A DNA stretch of 64,000 bases from an uncultured Fibrobacter sp. (GTDB taxonomy: Bacteria > Fibrobacterota > Fibrobacteria > Fibrobacterales > Fibrobacteraceae), in NCBI GenBank assembly GCA_946408125.1, contig CAMJQW010000003.1, positions 56,900 through 120,899 on the forward strand, read 5' to 3'. Each line of letters opens with the position of its first letter. Position 1 is the first letter of the stretch. A program made the position numbers and the translations under genes. Below the pieces are notes generated by a model. That model did not search any database. It was not told the origin of the DNA and was given only the letters and a program-made list of their open reading frames with translations. This document shows, piece by piece, positions 27,176 through 36,866 of the stretch.

Positions 27176-29253
27176 CGGGAAGGAACGCTCACGCGCATGG
27201 CCTTGGAATGGCCTACGCCACGCACAATGTACATGCCACTTGCAAAGCCAGCCTGCTTAAGCGACGCGGACATTTCTTGCGTGGAAGTCGAGGTTCCCAT
27301 ATTGACGCGGCCAAGATACTTACCCGTCGCGCCGAATACATTGTATATGGTGGGCTGCTTCGGAGCGAAGCGGACATCCGCCAGAGCTTCCGGAGCCGTC
27401 GGGTCGGTAAACTGGAGCCAGTCCACATTCAGGTAGGCACCCGTAATCAGGAGTTTGAGCACGTGTTCCCCCTTCTTGAGTTCCACAGAGCCAACATCTA
27501 CTACCTTGTAGGTGGTGAAAACAGAGTCTACTTTTTCGAATGTAACCGCATCCGTAACCGCCTTGTCGTCAACAAACAGCTGCATACCGGCAGTCTCGAA
27601 CGCGGTCGCTACATTCGCGGTGATATCGTACTTGGCATCGGCCGCAACATTGATAGTATATTCCACCCATTCGCCTTCGTTGGTGTAGCCGATGGCATAA
27701 CCCGTGCAGGCTGCGTCACCGCACTTGGAATCGCTAATGTCGACCACGTCGACTTCGTCTTCGCGGTAGGCCTTGCCCTGGTTTTCGCGGTCGTTGTCGT
27801 AGAAGGCCTTGTTGTGGCCGCCTTCGTCGTAGTTTTCCGCCTCGATCTTGCCCGGAACCGTAGCGGCAGTGCCCTTGTAGGCCGTCTGCGGAATAGCAGT
27901 CTTTTCGCTTTCCATGTACCAGTAGTCAAAATCGAAACCGCCCTGCTTTACCACAAAGAACAGGTCGTCGACGCCGGCGGCATCAGTCACGTCGAAGGTA
28001 TGTTCTTCCCAAGCAGAACTAGACGGGATATTCATGGACGCAAGGAGTGCGCCATTTTCGGAACCAGCATGGAGTTCAAGCTTGCCGCCGTTACCCCTGG
28101 TGCAAACGATAATGCGGTCGGCACCGTCGCCCATGTCAACAGAACGCACCTTGGTATAGAATCCGCTGTTCATCTTGGTGAGGAAGACATTGCCGTATTC
28201 GGCACCGACATGTTCGATGATGGTGTAGCCGCCCGACGTATTGACAGTCATGCCGCCAACCCAAGCCTTGGTTTCGGCTTCCACGCGCACGAACGGGTCA
28301 AGGTTCTTGATGGGCTTTACGACGCCATTGTTGGTGGCGCGGATCGTGGGAATGGTACCGTCGGCATTCCAGGTGAATTCTTCGATGGCGGTAGAACGGC
28401 TGTAGCCGCCGCCCTTCACGTTCTTCTGGTTGTGATAGAAGAAGAAGCTGCGGCCCTTAAAGTCGACAATGCCGGAGTGGACGGTGAACGCGGCACCCGG
28501 TTCGTTTTTCGGCATAATGACGCCCTTATAGGTCCAGGGGCCCGTCGGGGAATCGCTCCAGGAATAGTCAATAGATTCGGGAATGCCGCCGGCGGCGTAA
28601 ATCATGTAATATTTTTTGCCGCGCTTGTGGATCCACGGGCCTTCGGTATACTTGCCGTTAAAGGTGCTCATGTCGGAGACCTTGATTTCGCTTGCGCATT
28701 CAATCATGTTCTCCTTGAGGGGGCAATAATAAAGCTTCGGGTTACCCCAGTAGAGCCATGCCTGGCCATCGTCGTCAATAAACACGGTGGGGTCGATGTA
28801 GTCCCAGTTGGGACCCGCCAGGTGCTTGCCGTTCAGGGCATCCTTGAAGGGGCCTTCCTTCTTGTCGGACACGGCCACGTTGACGGCGCGGCCGCCGCGG
28901 GTGGATTCCACGGTCACGTAATAATAGTACTTGTCATTGCGGCGAATGCATTGAGACGCCCAGTCGCCGTTTTTCTTGGCAGAACCGTTAAAGTCGCCCG
29001 CTTCCAGAATGAGGGTGTTCATGTCGGTCCAGTTCACCATATCCGTGGTGCACGATACGCGCCAGCCGTGCATCGTGAAGAAACTGCCGCCCTCGTCGTT
29101 GCCGGAATAGGTGCAAAGCGTATCGCCGAACACCACAGGCGCCGGGTCCGGAGAATAATATGTCTGGATAAGCGGGTTTTCGGCCATGGCAGAGGAGCAG
29201 AGCCCCAAAACGAGCAAAGCCGACGACAATTTCAAATTCTTTCCTATCCTCAT
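27172..29253 (-). CDS. Secreted GH43 enzyme with two CBM6-like modules
   Basis: 693 residues. Signal peptide 1-25. Five-blade propeller (about 27-320) with the three acidic GH43 landmarks: YSPDPAPVV (base Asp), YIDPTVFIDDDG, and TEGPWIHKRGKKYYMIYA (acid Glu). A first beta-sandwich (about 330-460; VRVEAETKAW, DFDYWYME) and a second CBM6 (about 470-620; GKIEAENYDEGG, YTNEGEWVEYTINV, YLNVDWLQF) follow, then a basic tail. Likely an arabinofuranosidase or beta-xylosidase; the subfamily cannot be fixed here. ATG 29253 begins the signal peptide; upstream in-frame sequence to 29346 spans promoter and terminator. Its TGA lies inside operator 4. Confidence 0.88.
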   Translation of the reverse strand: MRIGKNLKLSSALLVLGLCSSAMAENPLIQTYYSPDPAPVVFGDTLCTYSGNDEGGSFFTMHGWRVSCTTDMVNWTDMNTLILEAGDFNGSAKKNGDWASQCIRRNDKYYYYVTVESTRGGRAVNVAVSDKKEGPFKDALNGKHLAGPNWDYIDPTVFIDDDGQAWLYWGNPKLYYCPLKENMIECASEIKVSDMSTFNGKYTEGPWIHKRGKKYYMIYAAGGIPESIDYSWSDSPTGPWTYKGVIMPKNEPGAAFTVHSGIVDFKGRSFFFYHNQKNVKGGGYSRSTAIEEFTWNADGTIPTIRATNNGVVKPIKNLDPFVRVEAETKAWVGGMTVNTSGGYTIIEHVGAEYGNVFLTKMNSGFYTKVRSVDMGDGADRIIVCTRGNGGKLELHAGSENGALLASMNIPSSSAWEEHTFDVTDAAGVDDLFFVVKQGGFDFDYWYMESEKTAIPQTAYKGTAATVPGKIEAENYDEGGHNKAFYDNDRENQGKAYREDEVDVVDISDSKCGDAACTGYAIGYTNEGEWVEYTINVAADAKYDITANVATAFETAGMQLFVDDKAVTDAVTFEKVDSVFTTYKVVDVGSVELKKGEHVLKLLITGAYLNVDWLQFTDPTAPEALADVRFAPKQPTIYNVFGATGKYLGRVNMGTSTSTQEMSASLKQAGFASGMYIVRGVGHSKAMRVSVPSR

Positions 29254-29302
29254 TGTTACATCCCTTTCGCTAGAAAAAAGCGTTTTTTCCAACCCACCAT
29301 GA

Positions 29303-29328
29303 TAAAAATACCCCCCAAAAGGGGGTAA
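29303..29328 (-). terminator. Terminator after GH95, overlapping the GH43 promoter
   Basis: TACCCCC / GGGGGTA stem with short loop, followed by TATTTTTA on the minus strand. Confidence 0.8.
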
Positions 29329-29368
29329 ATCCATTCTCAAGGGCAAGTTCCCGTGGACAAGTTATCAA
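29303..29368 (-). promoter_or_regulatory. Operator 5 plus -10 for the GH43 gene
   Basis: TTGATAACTTGTCCA at 29354-29368, identical to operator 4, then 43 nt to TATTTTTA (29303-29310). The -10 is again the T run of the preceding terminator. Confidence 0.75.
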
Positions 29369-29379
29369 TGCGAAGAGCA

Positions 29380-32352
29380 TCAATAAGCGTGAATCTTGAG
29401 CGTTTTCCGCATTTTTCCGCTAGAAACGACCGCGACATAGTTCCCCTGCGGGAGGCGGCCGTCCTTCCCGAATTCCACGAGGGATGTTCCGGTCCCGAGA
29501 CGCTTTGCAACCAGATTTCCGGTCACCGTGTACAGGCGCACCTCGAAATCGGCATCCGAGCGCACCATCAGCGCGACGGAAGCCCGCGCCATCGATACGG
29601 GATGCACGTCAAGGCGGGTCGCAGCCACCTTCGGCGCTTCCGGAAGGGCCATTGAACCGGATTCAAATTCGAACCAGTCGACATTCATCAGGTAGTCGCT
29701 CGTGCCGGAGTAGCCGAACTTGAGCGTCTGTTCGCCCTTGGCAAGCTCGATCGTGGTAGAAGTCTCGTACCAATCATTCCAACCCTTCGTCTTTTCGGGA
29801 TCAACCGAGATGGTCGCGAGCGCCTTGCCCGCAGAATCCGTAACCGTGATGGTCGAAGCGACCTCTGCACCGCTCGCCACGCGGGCCTTGAGCGTGTAGG
29901 TACCGGCGGCAGGAACATTCACCAGGTACGAGCTGAAATCGCCATCGTTAATCCAGCCGAGGTTCGGTTCGCCTTCCTCGTCATCCTCGATTTGCACGCC
30001 GTCCATCGCGATGTAGCTTTCGGCCTGAATCTTGCCAGGCAAAGCAATCGCCTCGAAAGGCTGGTTGGTGAGTTTGAGGTTACCATCGAATTCATACACC
30101 TTGCCGGGAACCGTCGTGGTCGTGAACTTGTTGGAGCCGTTCACCAAGTTCAGCGTCTGGCCCACATCGGACTTGATGGCGACATACGTGAGCTTACCGC
30201 CCTTCCAGGCCATGGAATCAATCTCGAAACCACCGCGGGCACGGATGCCCCTGATGCTTCCGTCCTTCCACTGCGAAGGAAGCGCCGGCAACAAGTTGAT
30301 TCTGTTGTTATGGCTCTGCATAAGCATTTCGTTCACGCCCGAGACCGCACCGAAGTTGCCGTCAATCTGGAACGGCGGGTGCGCATCGAAGAGGTTGTTG
30401 TAAGTCTTGTTCGGCGTAAGGAGCATGCGGATCATCTTGTAGGCATGATCGCCGTCGTGCATGCGGGCCCAGAAGTTGATTTTCCAGGCCAAGGACCAAC
30501 CGGTCGCATCGTCGCCGCGCTGCTGCAGCGTGACGCCTGCGCCCTTGATCAGGTCGGGAGTCTCTTCGGGCGTAATCTGCGCGCTCGGGAAAAGGCCGTA
30601 CAAGTGCGAAATATGGCGGTTTTTGTTGTTCGGGTCGTCCCAGTCCTGGAGCCATTCCGTAATCTGGCCGTACTTGCCCGTCTTTGTAGGCGGGAGCCTC
30701 TTGACGGTCGCTTCCATCTTGGCTCGAACATCCTCGTCGACGCCGAGAATCTTGGACGCCTCGATGGTGTAGTTCAGCACGTCGCGGATAATCTGGTTAT
30801 CCATCGTCGGGCCAAAGCAGACGTTGTAGCCGCTGTGGTCGTTTTCCGGAGAATCGCTCGGGGCCGTTACCAGGTACTTGTTGCCGGTCGTCGGCTCTTC
30901 CACAAGGCTGTTCACGAAGAAGAGCGCCGCTCCCTTCATGGTAGAATAGACATCCTGCAAATAAGCCTTGTCGGTCGGATTGAAGAGGAAATGCTCCCAC
31001 AGGTGCGTGCTGAGCCAGCCAGCACCACTCGGCCAGAGCCCCCACGCGCCGTCAATCGGGGCAGAACGGTTCCAGAGGTCGGTATTGTGGTGTTCCACCC
31101 AGCCTTCGTCTACGCCCCAGTGCACCTTGGCAGTCTTTTCGCCCTGCGGCACCATGCTCTTGATTTTGTCGATGAGAGGCCACACGCATTCCTCGAGGTT
31201 CGCCGTCTCTACCGGCCAGTAGTTCATTTCGAGGTTGATGTTCGTGGTGTACTTGCTACCCCACATCGGGTTCGTGTCCTTGTTCCAGATCCCCTGCAGG
31301 TTCGCGGGCTGGCCGCCCTTGCGGGAACTTGCGATGAGAAGGTAACGGCCATACTGGTAATGCAGTTCCACGAGCGAGGGGTCATTCGTAGAGTTAAAAT
31401 TCTTCACGCGGGTGCTGGTGATATCGCCAGCGCTATTGTCTGCCGGACCCAAGTCAAGCTTGACGCGATTGAAAATCGTCTGGTAATCCTTCAAGTGGTC
31501 CGCCAAAATATCGTCATAGGACTTCTTGGCGACCTTCGACATGATGCCCTCGGCAATTGCGCCCGGGTCACCCGAAACATCGTTATACGACTTGAAGTTT
31601 GTCGCAATCGTAAGCACGAGCATCGCGGAATTCGCGCCCTGCACGTTGATATTCCCGTTCGAGACGGAAACCGTACCGCCATCGGCCACCACGTTCAGGC
31701 GGTTTTGGAACTTGATGGAATTTACCGTCACGTCGTAAACGAGCGTATTGCCGCTATTCGACATCTTGTTGTTGCGGTGCGGAGTCGTCATGGTCGCGCC
31801 GAAACTCACCGATCCGCTCTTGTCTGCAGACAAACGAACAACAATCACGTGGTCCGGGTAACTCGCGAAATATTCGCGCGTGTACTTCACGCCGCCCGCC
31901 GTATAGGTCGTCTTTGCAAGAGCCGTCTTGAGGTCGAGTTCGCGGCGGTAATTCGTGGCACCCGAATGTGACGTGGTAATCACGAGATCGCCCACCGGCT
32001 GGAAACTTGCCGGGCCGGGGCCAATCATGTAGTTCGATACGATGGATTCGGCAGTCCTGTAGTCACCGCGCCACAGGGCATCGCGGGCATCCTTCAGGTG
32101 GCTAGCCGCCCCCTGCTTGTTGTTGTCGCCCGGGCCGCCCGACCAGACGGTACCTTCGTTCAGGCCGATGATATCCTTGGCAACGCCACCGTAGACGATA
32201 CCACCCATGTAGCCGTTCCCGATGGGGAGCGCGTTCGTGAATTCACTTCCAGCATCGCTATTGTACCAGAGGGTGAGCGGATTGTCCGCCGCCGCGATAG
32301 CCAAGGTCGCCGCACAAAGGACTGTCGCAATTTTTTCGCCAAACATTCTCAT
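29380..32352 (-). CDS. Secreted GH95 enzyme (alpha-L-fucosidase or alpha-L-galactosidase) with CBM
   Basis: 990 residues. Signal peptide 1-21. The N-terminal block WYNSDAGSEFTNALPIGNG and GLNEGTVWSGGPGD are hallmarks of GH95. The (alpha/alpha)6 core (about 260-650) contains NLQGIWNKDTNPMWGSKYT, NLEMNYWPVE and ISHLYGLFPS. A CBM6/35-type sandwich (about 770-905; GKIQAESYIAMDG, YLMNVDWFEFE) and a terminal module (GNYVAVVSSGKMRKTLKIHAY) follow. GH95 acts on terminal alpha-1,2-linked L-fucose or L-galactose, both found on plant side chains. It starts 19 bp after the GH141-like gene, so the two form an operon without a separate operator. Confidence 0.88.
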   Translation of the reverse strand: MRMFGEKIATVLCAATLAIAAADNPLTLWYNSDAGSEFTNALPIGNGYMGGIVYGGVAKDIIGLNEGTVWSGGPGDNNKQGAASHLKDARDALWRGDYRTAESIVSNYMIGPGPASFQPVGDLVITTSHSGATNYRRELDLKTALAKTTYTAGGVKYTREYFASYPDHVIVVRLSADKSGSVSFGATMTTPHRNNKMSNSGNTLVYDVTVNSIKFQNRLNVVADGGTVSVSNGNINVQGANSAMLVLTIATNFKSYNDVSGDPGAIAEGIMSKVAKKSYDDILADHLKDYQTIFNRVKLDLGPADNSAGDITSTRVKNFNSTNDPSLVELHYQYGRYLLIASSRKGGQPANLQGIWNKDTNPMWGSKYTTNINLEMNYWPVETANLEECVWPLIDKIKSMVPQGEKTAKVHWGVDEGWVEHHNTDLWNRSAPIDGAWGLWPSGAGWLSTHLWEHFLFNPTDKAYLQDVYSTMKGAALFFVNSLVEEPTTGNKYLVTAPSDSPENDHSGYNVCFGPTMDNQIIRDVLNYTIEASKILGVDEDVRAKMEATVKRLPPTKTGKYGQITEWLQDWDDPNNKNRHISHLYGLFPSAQITPEETPDLIKGAGVTLQQRGDDATGWSLAWKINFWARMHDGDHAYKMIRMLLTPNKTYNNLFDAHPPFQIDGNFGAVSGVNEMLMQSHNNRINLLPALPSQWKDGSIRGIRARGGFEIDSMAWKGGKLTYVAIKSDVGQTLNLVNGSNKFTTTTVPGKVYEFDGNLKLTNQPFEAIALPGKIQAESYIAMDGVQIEDDEEGEPNLGWINDGDFSSYLVNVPAAGTYTLKARVASGAEVASTITVTDSAGKALATISVDPEKTKGWNDWYETSTTIELAKGEQTLKFGYSGTSDYLMNVDWFEFESGSMALPEAPKVAATRLDVHPVSMARASVALMVRSDADFEVRLYTVTGNLVAKRLGTGTSLVEFGKDGRLPQGNYVAVVSSGKMRKTLKIHAY

Positions 32353-32371
32353 GCCAATCTCCGGGAAAGTG

Positions 32372-34993
32372 CTACTTGACCGTATTTACCTTGATGGAGC
32401 TGCGGCTATCGAGGCCGCGTACCACGTACATGCCTGGCTTCACGCCCTTGGCCGCGAGTGCCGCCTTGATGCCGCCCATGGCGGCCATGCCTTCGATACG
32501 GCAGATGTACTTTCCATTCATGCCAAACACGTCATAGCCGCTTTCACCCAACTTCAAGCGAGGCTCGGCAACCTTGAGACCGGTCGTTTCAAGTTCTTCA
32601 GACGTGAGCGCGAACTTAATCCAGTCCATATTCACATAGTTGCCCGTGAACTGGATTCTGAGCACATGATCGCCCTTAGCAAGTTCGGCAGTCTCGCCGT
32701 CGACTGTGGCATAGGTATTCCAGTCTTCGCCTTGTGGCACTGCAATCGTATCGGTAACGGCCTTGCCATCAAGGAATAACCGGAAACTACCGCCTTCAAG
32801 TCCGGTCGCCACATTCGCGCGGAACACGTACTTGCTCGCCGTGGCCACGTTCACGCTGTATTCGAGCCATTCGCCAGCCTGCGTATAGCCGATGGCGTAG
32901 CCCTTGCAGTCTTCCGTCATCGCGGAATCGGCACAACCGAAGCCCACTACGTCCACGCCGTCTTCACGATAAACATTTCCTTCGTTCACGAAATCCTTGT
33001 CGTAGAAGGACACGCTCTGGCCGCCCACATCGTAATCTTCGACCTGGATAACGCCGGAAATGCTCATGATGGTCTTGAACGCTTCCTGCGTCACGGTGTT
33101 GCTGAAGTCAGCCAGCGGAATTTCCTTGATGTCGCGGATGTAGCGGAATTCCTTCTCGATACCGGCGTTGTTCACGACATCATCGCTGTAATAGTTGTTG
33201 GACTGTTGCAAATTATTCTGACCAGCCTGGTTCTGACCCACACCTGCGGGAGAATTCTTGAACACGTTCTCTTTCACGGTAAAGCCGCTGGAGCCTTCGT
33301 CCAAGTAGATGGGCACATTCCAGTAGTCAGCCCACTTGGAAGTTCCGTTATCGTGGATATAGTTGTGCTGGATTTCGCTACCGGTGCCCTGGTTACTCAA
33401 GGTGTAAATCGGGCCGGAGTCGCAAAGCAGGCGGGCAATATGATGAATTTCGTTCCAGTTCACATGGTTGTTGGTCATGGCCGTCTGAGCCTTTGTCCAG
33501 CCAAAGCCAATGGAAATGCCGGAGTAGTAAGCGTAAGAGACCTCGTTATGTTCAATCACCACATAGCGGGGATAACCAGCACCGATACCTACGGCACCTT
33601 GATGTTCATTAGTCGTGTTGGTGACCAAGTTATTCTTGACCGTATCGCGGGTGCTGATTTCGTCCTTATCGCTCGGATTGTAGGCGATATGGATTTCGGT
33701 CGTGGAGTCCTGATAGAACTTGCCAAGCATAATGCCCGCAGCGCCGATTTCAAAGAAGGCGTTGCCCTGAATCATGTCGTCGTTGGTGCCAGAGACAAAG
33801 TCGAGGCCCGTGGCCGCAATCTGCGAGAATACGTTGCCCTGCACCAAGAAATGATGCGCATTTTCTACGCGGAAGGCCGCATCGGGGCGCCACAGCAAGT
33901 ACTTGTTGCTGTTCAGCTTTTCCCAGTTTCCGCGGCTAGGATCCGGAAGAACGTCCACGTTGAAGTTTGCCGCCTGCAAATCCAGGAAGCCTTCTTCGCT
34001 GGGGCGCGTAAAGTTGGAATGGGCAAAGGTCAGGCCTTCGAAAGACATGTAGCCCACCTTGTTCTTGGTATCCTTACCCAAGACGCTGAACAAGGTATTG
34101 AGTCGAGGCGCAACCACATGGGCCGTCGACATACTTTCGCCTTCACGGGGCTTGTAATAAAGCGTTTGGTTCTTTTCGTCCAGGTACCATTCACCCGGAG
34201 CGTCAATCAAGTCGTAGGAATTTTCCAGATAGAAAACCTGCTGCTTGGGCGGATTGCTCGCGAAAGCGGTGCCGAGCATGGGGAATGCGCGGTGGAACAG
34301 CTTGGTGCGTTCAGGGTCCTTGGGAATGAGCTTTGCCGTACCGCCGTTCACCTGGGCCTTTTCCAGGCGCAGGATGTTTTCGGACCAGGCAATCATCAGG
34401 TGGATTTCGACATCTTCGATGTTCTTGATATTCTTGACGTAGTCAGCAGAGACATCGAAGGCGCGGCCCGTAGAGTCCACCTTCGTGAGGCGCACGAAAT
34501 CGTGGTCGAAACCGCCGTTGCCTTTTTCCTTTGCATCAATCACGTTGGGGAAGCATGCGCGAACCGCCTTGCGGTTGTTCACGTAGAGCTGGCGGAATCG
34601 ACCGTCTACGCCTTCGGCTTTCCAGATGTTGTTCGCTTCGTCATGCAGAGTCCAGCCCGTAACGCCCATGCCACCGGTAATCAAGGGCTTTTCGCCTTCG
34701 GCGGCCTTGTAGCGCACGTAGTGGCCGTCCTTACCGCCGTCGCGTTCGTCAAATGCAATAGTTGCGGGGAGCGCGTAGGTGCCTTCGCGAAGAATGACTT
34801 CGATGTCGCCCGTCATGGAACCGTTGATGGCGCGCACGGCTTTTTGCGCCTGGGTGATTGTCTTAAAAGGAGCATCCTTCGAGCCGTCAGCGGCGTCGTT
34901 TCCCGAAGGGGACACGTAGAAGGTTGCCTGAGTTGCAGCAAAGGCCATGCCGGCCAGAGCCATAGCAAAAATACTAGAACTCTTGTAATTCAT
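32372..34993 (-). CDS. Secreted right-handed beta-helix enzyme, GH141-like, with CBM6
   Basis: 873 residues. Signal peptide 1-18. The FYVSPSGNDAADGSKDAPFKTI opening, a parallel beta-helix of about 600 residues with VIEHNEVSY and IQHNYIHDNG repeats, and LLCDSGPIYTL resemble GH141 and its relatives (members: alpha-L-fucosidase in rhamnogalacturonan II, xylanase). The assignment is by overall pattern; other pectin-lyase-fold families remain possible. A CBM6 follows (about 660-800; GVIQVEDYDVGG, YTQAGEWLEYSVNV, YVNMDWIKF), and then a basic tail ending YVVRGLDSRSSIKVNTVK. GTGAGGATTT precedes the ATG. It is the first gene of a two-gene operon with GH95. Confidence 0.7.
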   Translation of the reverse strand: MNYKSSSIFAMALAGMAFAATQATFYVSPSGNDAADGSKDAPFKTITQAQKAVRAINGSMTGDIEVILREGTYALPATIAFDERDGGKDGHYVRYKAAEGEKPLITGGMGVTGWTLHDEANNIWKAEGVDGRFRQLYVNNRKAVRACFPNVIDAKEKGNGGFDHDFVRLTKVDSTGRAFDVSADYVKNIKNIEDVEIHLMIAWSENILRLEKAQVNGGTAKLIPKDPERTKLFHRAFPMLGTAFASNPPKQQVFYLENSYDLIDAPGEWYLDEKNQTLYYKPREGESMSTAHVVAPRLNTLFSVLGKDTKNKVGYMSFEGLTFAHSNFTRPSEEGFLDLQAANFNVDVLPDPSRGNWEKLNSNKYLLWRPDAAFRVENAHHFLVQGNVFSQIAATGLDFVSGTNDDMIQGNAFFEIGAAGIMLGKFYQDSTTEIHIAYNPSDKDEISTRDTVKNNLVTNTTNEHQGAVGIGAGYPRYVVIEHNEVSYAYYSGISIGFGWTKAQTAMTNNHVNWNEIHHIARLLCDSGPIYTLSNQGTGSEIQHNYIHDNGTSKWADYWNVPIYLDEGSSGFTVKENVFKNSPAGVGQNQAGQNNLQQSNNYYSDDVVNNAGIEKEFRYIRDIKEIPLADFSNTVTQEAFKTIMSISGVIQVEDYDVGGQSVSFYDKDFVNEGNVYREDGVDVVGFGCADSAMTEDCKGYAIGYTQAGEWLEYSVNVATASKYVFRANVATGLEGGSFRLFLDGKAVTDTIAVPQGEDWNTYATVDGETAELAKGDHVLRIQFTGNYVNMDWIKFALTSEELETTGLKVAEPRLKLGESGYDVFGMNGKYICRIEGMAAMGGIKAALAAKGVKPGMYVVRGLDSRSSIKVNTVK

Positions 34994-35014
34994 AAATCCT
35001 CACATTCCTTATTC

Positions 35015-35080
35015 AAAAGATACCTTACCACGCAAAAAAAAGAACCCCCGAAAGAGGGGTTCTCGTTGACAAGTTATCAA
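35015..35080 (-). promoter_or_regulatory. Operator 6 plus -10 for the GH141-like/GH95 operon
   Basis: TTGATAACTTGTCAA at 35066-35080, exactly 43 nt, TATCTTTT at 35015-35022. The GH5 terminator stem lies between the two elements. Confidence 0.78.
35033..35064 (-). terminator. Terminator after the GH5 gene
   Basis: AGAACCCC / GGGGTTCT stem followed by eight T on the minus strand. It lies inside the 43-nt operator-to--10 interval of the next gene. Confidence 0.88.
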
Positions 35081-35109
35081 TGGAAATCAACTCAAAAATG
35101 ACAATTTGC

Positions 35110-36774
35110 TTACTTTATGCGGTGCCCTGTCAAGTCAAAGCGCATGCCATTCCTTTCGACAAACAGCCGGCCACCCTGCTTGCGGAGGCGCGGGGCCGAA
35201 GCCTTAGAAACAGACGCAGGCATAATTTCGTGGATTCCCATGGTTTCTTCGCACTTTTCGCCTTCACAGAACTTGAGCCAGTCCACGTTCACGTAGCTAC
35301 CCGCAATGGCAAGTTTCAGGATGTGTTCACCTGCCGTAAGGTCTGCTACGCCGATATCGACTTCCTTGTACACCGTCCATACAGTGTCGACCTTCTCGAA
35401 CGTAACCGTATCGCCAATTGCCGCGCCATCGACAAACAGCTGGATTTTCGATGTCTCGGATGCGGTCGCCACGTTCGCACGGATTGCGAACTTACCGCTT
35501 GTGGCGACCTTCACGCTATATTCGAGCCACTCGCCCGCCTCGGTATACCCGACGGCATAGCCCTTGCAGGCATCGCCATTGCAGGTTGCGCCATCCAGGG
35601 TAATGACATCCACAGCATCTTCGCGGTAGGTTTCGCCCTTGTTCGCGGCATCCTTGTCGTAAAAGCTGAAGCGGTTTCCGCCCTTGTCGTAATTTTCGGC
35701 CTCGATTACGCCCGGAATCGCCGCAGGTTCGCCGTTATACGCCTCGCGCACGAGCGGAGTCGTCTCGACCGTATCGGCCCAGGCCATCTTCATGCGGTCC
35801 ACGCCCGACTGGTTCACGATTTCGAGCTTGATATTGGCGCCTTCGCCGCTACGCTTGGTCATGCTGTACCAGTCACCATCGCGAAGCCCGGGCCAGTAGA
35901 AGCTACCCATCTCCCATTCGCGCAACTGATCCGACATGCCACGGATATAGGCCGTAAAATAGTTGTTAGGCGGCTGGTTGTAATCCATGTAGTCGTAATG
36001 CACGCCGTTCTTTTCGCCGGGGCCCATGGCGCCGCCCCATTCCGTACACACGGTGCGGTCGGCATACTTGCCCACCTTGCCCTTGAAGCTGTTCTTCCAG
36101 CCCTGCTCGGTGGTGATGCTCATGTTCCAGAACGTGTATTCGTGCACCGCGAAAAGGCAACCCTCGAAGCGCGGGTCATCGGCGATGTCGGGCACGTTCC
36201 ATGCAAGGCCCGAGCCATCGAGCAGAATATGGTCGCGGGGAACATCCGGGAATTTCTCGAGCCACTGTGCATACAGGTTGCGCAGCTCATCCTTGCTGTA
36301 CATGTGCGGTTCGTTGAAGATTTCAAAGTAGGCATTCGGGTGGTCGCCGTATTTTTCAACGATTTTTGCCCACATGCTCCACCAGTCATTCATGTTCTTC
36401 GGGCCCGAAGGCTGTGCGGGGCCCCAGTAGCCCATCACGACACGGCCCTTGGAAAGGCCCATGTCGATTACGCCCGTGTAGGTGTCCCAGAACGTGAGGA
36501 TTGTGGGTTCGTTCACCGGAATGCGCACGCTGTTGGTGCCGAACAGTTCCTGGAACTGCCCGATAACGCGGTCTGCCACCACCGATGCCGACTGGTAATT
36601 GTCCGAAAGGCTCATGCCCGAAAGAACGAGCACGCCAGAGACGAAATTGTCGCGTTTGTCCGCCCAGTTTACACCGCGGAACTGGCTCGTAACCGCGAAA
36701 GAACTCACCGCCGAAAGTGCGGTTGCAGCAATAACAGAACAGGCTACACGCCTGAAATCATAACCAAACATCAT
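35110..36774 (-). CDS. Secreted GH5 glycosidase with CBM6
   Basis: 554 residues. Signal peptide 1-27. GH5 barrel (about 30-340): FRGVNWADKRDNFV opening, YFEIFNEPH with the acid/base Glu, FAVHEYTFW, VCTEWGG with the nucleophile Glu, and GSFYWPGLRDGDWY. A CBM6 follows (about 365-500; GVIEAENYDKGG, YTEAGEWLEYSVKV, YVNVDWLKF), and then a short Arg/Lys-rich tail (RLRKQGGRLFVERNGMRFDL). GH5 covers cellulases, mannanases and arabinoxylanases; placement among xylan genes suggests hemicellulose, but the substrate cannot be read from sequence. Start at 36774 or the next ATG 3 bp later. Confidence 0.87.
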   Translation of the reverse strand: MMFGYDFRRVACSVIAATALSAVSSFAVTSQFRGVNWADKRDNFVSGVLVLSGMSLSDNYQSASVVADRVIGQFQELFGTNSVRIPVNEPTILTFWDTYTGVIDMGLSKGRVVMGYWGPAQPSGPKNMNDWWSMWAKIVEKYGDHPNAYFEIFNEPHMYSKDELRNLYAQWLEKFPDVPRDHILLDGSGLAWNVPDIADDPRFEGCLFAVHEYTFWNMSITTEQGWKNSFKGKVGKYADRTVCTEWGGAMGPGEKNGVHYDYMDYNQPPNNYFTAYIRGMSDQLREWEMGSFYWPGLRDGDWYSMTKRSGEGANIKLEIVNQSGVDRMKMAWADTVETTPLVREAYNGEPAAIPGVIEAENYDKGGNRFSFYDKDAANKGETYREDAVDVITLDGATCNGDACKGYAVGYTEAGEWLEYSVKVATSGKFAIRANVATASETSKIQLFVDGAAIGDTVTFEKVDTVWTVYKEVDIGVADLTAGEHILKLAIAGSYVNVDWLKFCEGEKCEETMGIHEIMPASVSKASAPRLRKQGGRLFVERNGMRFDLTGHRIK

Positions 36775-36800
36775 AAGAACTTCCTTGTTAACACCAACAA

Positions 36801-36866
36801 GAAAATTACTTGAAAAAAGCGTAAAAAGGAACCCCCGCTAGGGAGTTCCTATGGACAGAATGTCAA
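36801..36866 (-). promoter_or_regulatory. Operator 7 plus -10 for the GH5 gene
   Basis: TTGACATTCTGTCCA (36852-36866) contains the stop codon of the upstream GH127/146 gene. TAATTTTC (36801-36808) follows after exactly 43 nt. Confidence 0.75.
36823..36850 (-). terminator. Terminator after the GH127/146 gene
   Basis: AGGAAC...GTTCCT stem with an interrupted GC core and a T run on the minus strand, between operator 7 and its -10. Confidence 0.7.

Noticed and set aside
35066..35071. TTGACA on the plus strand in several operators read as -35 boxes
   Set aside because: No -10 lies 16-18 nt downstream on the plus strand and no plus-strand gene follows; the hexamer is simply one half of the palindrome.
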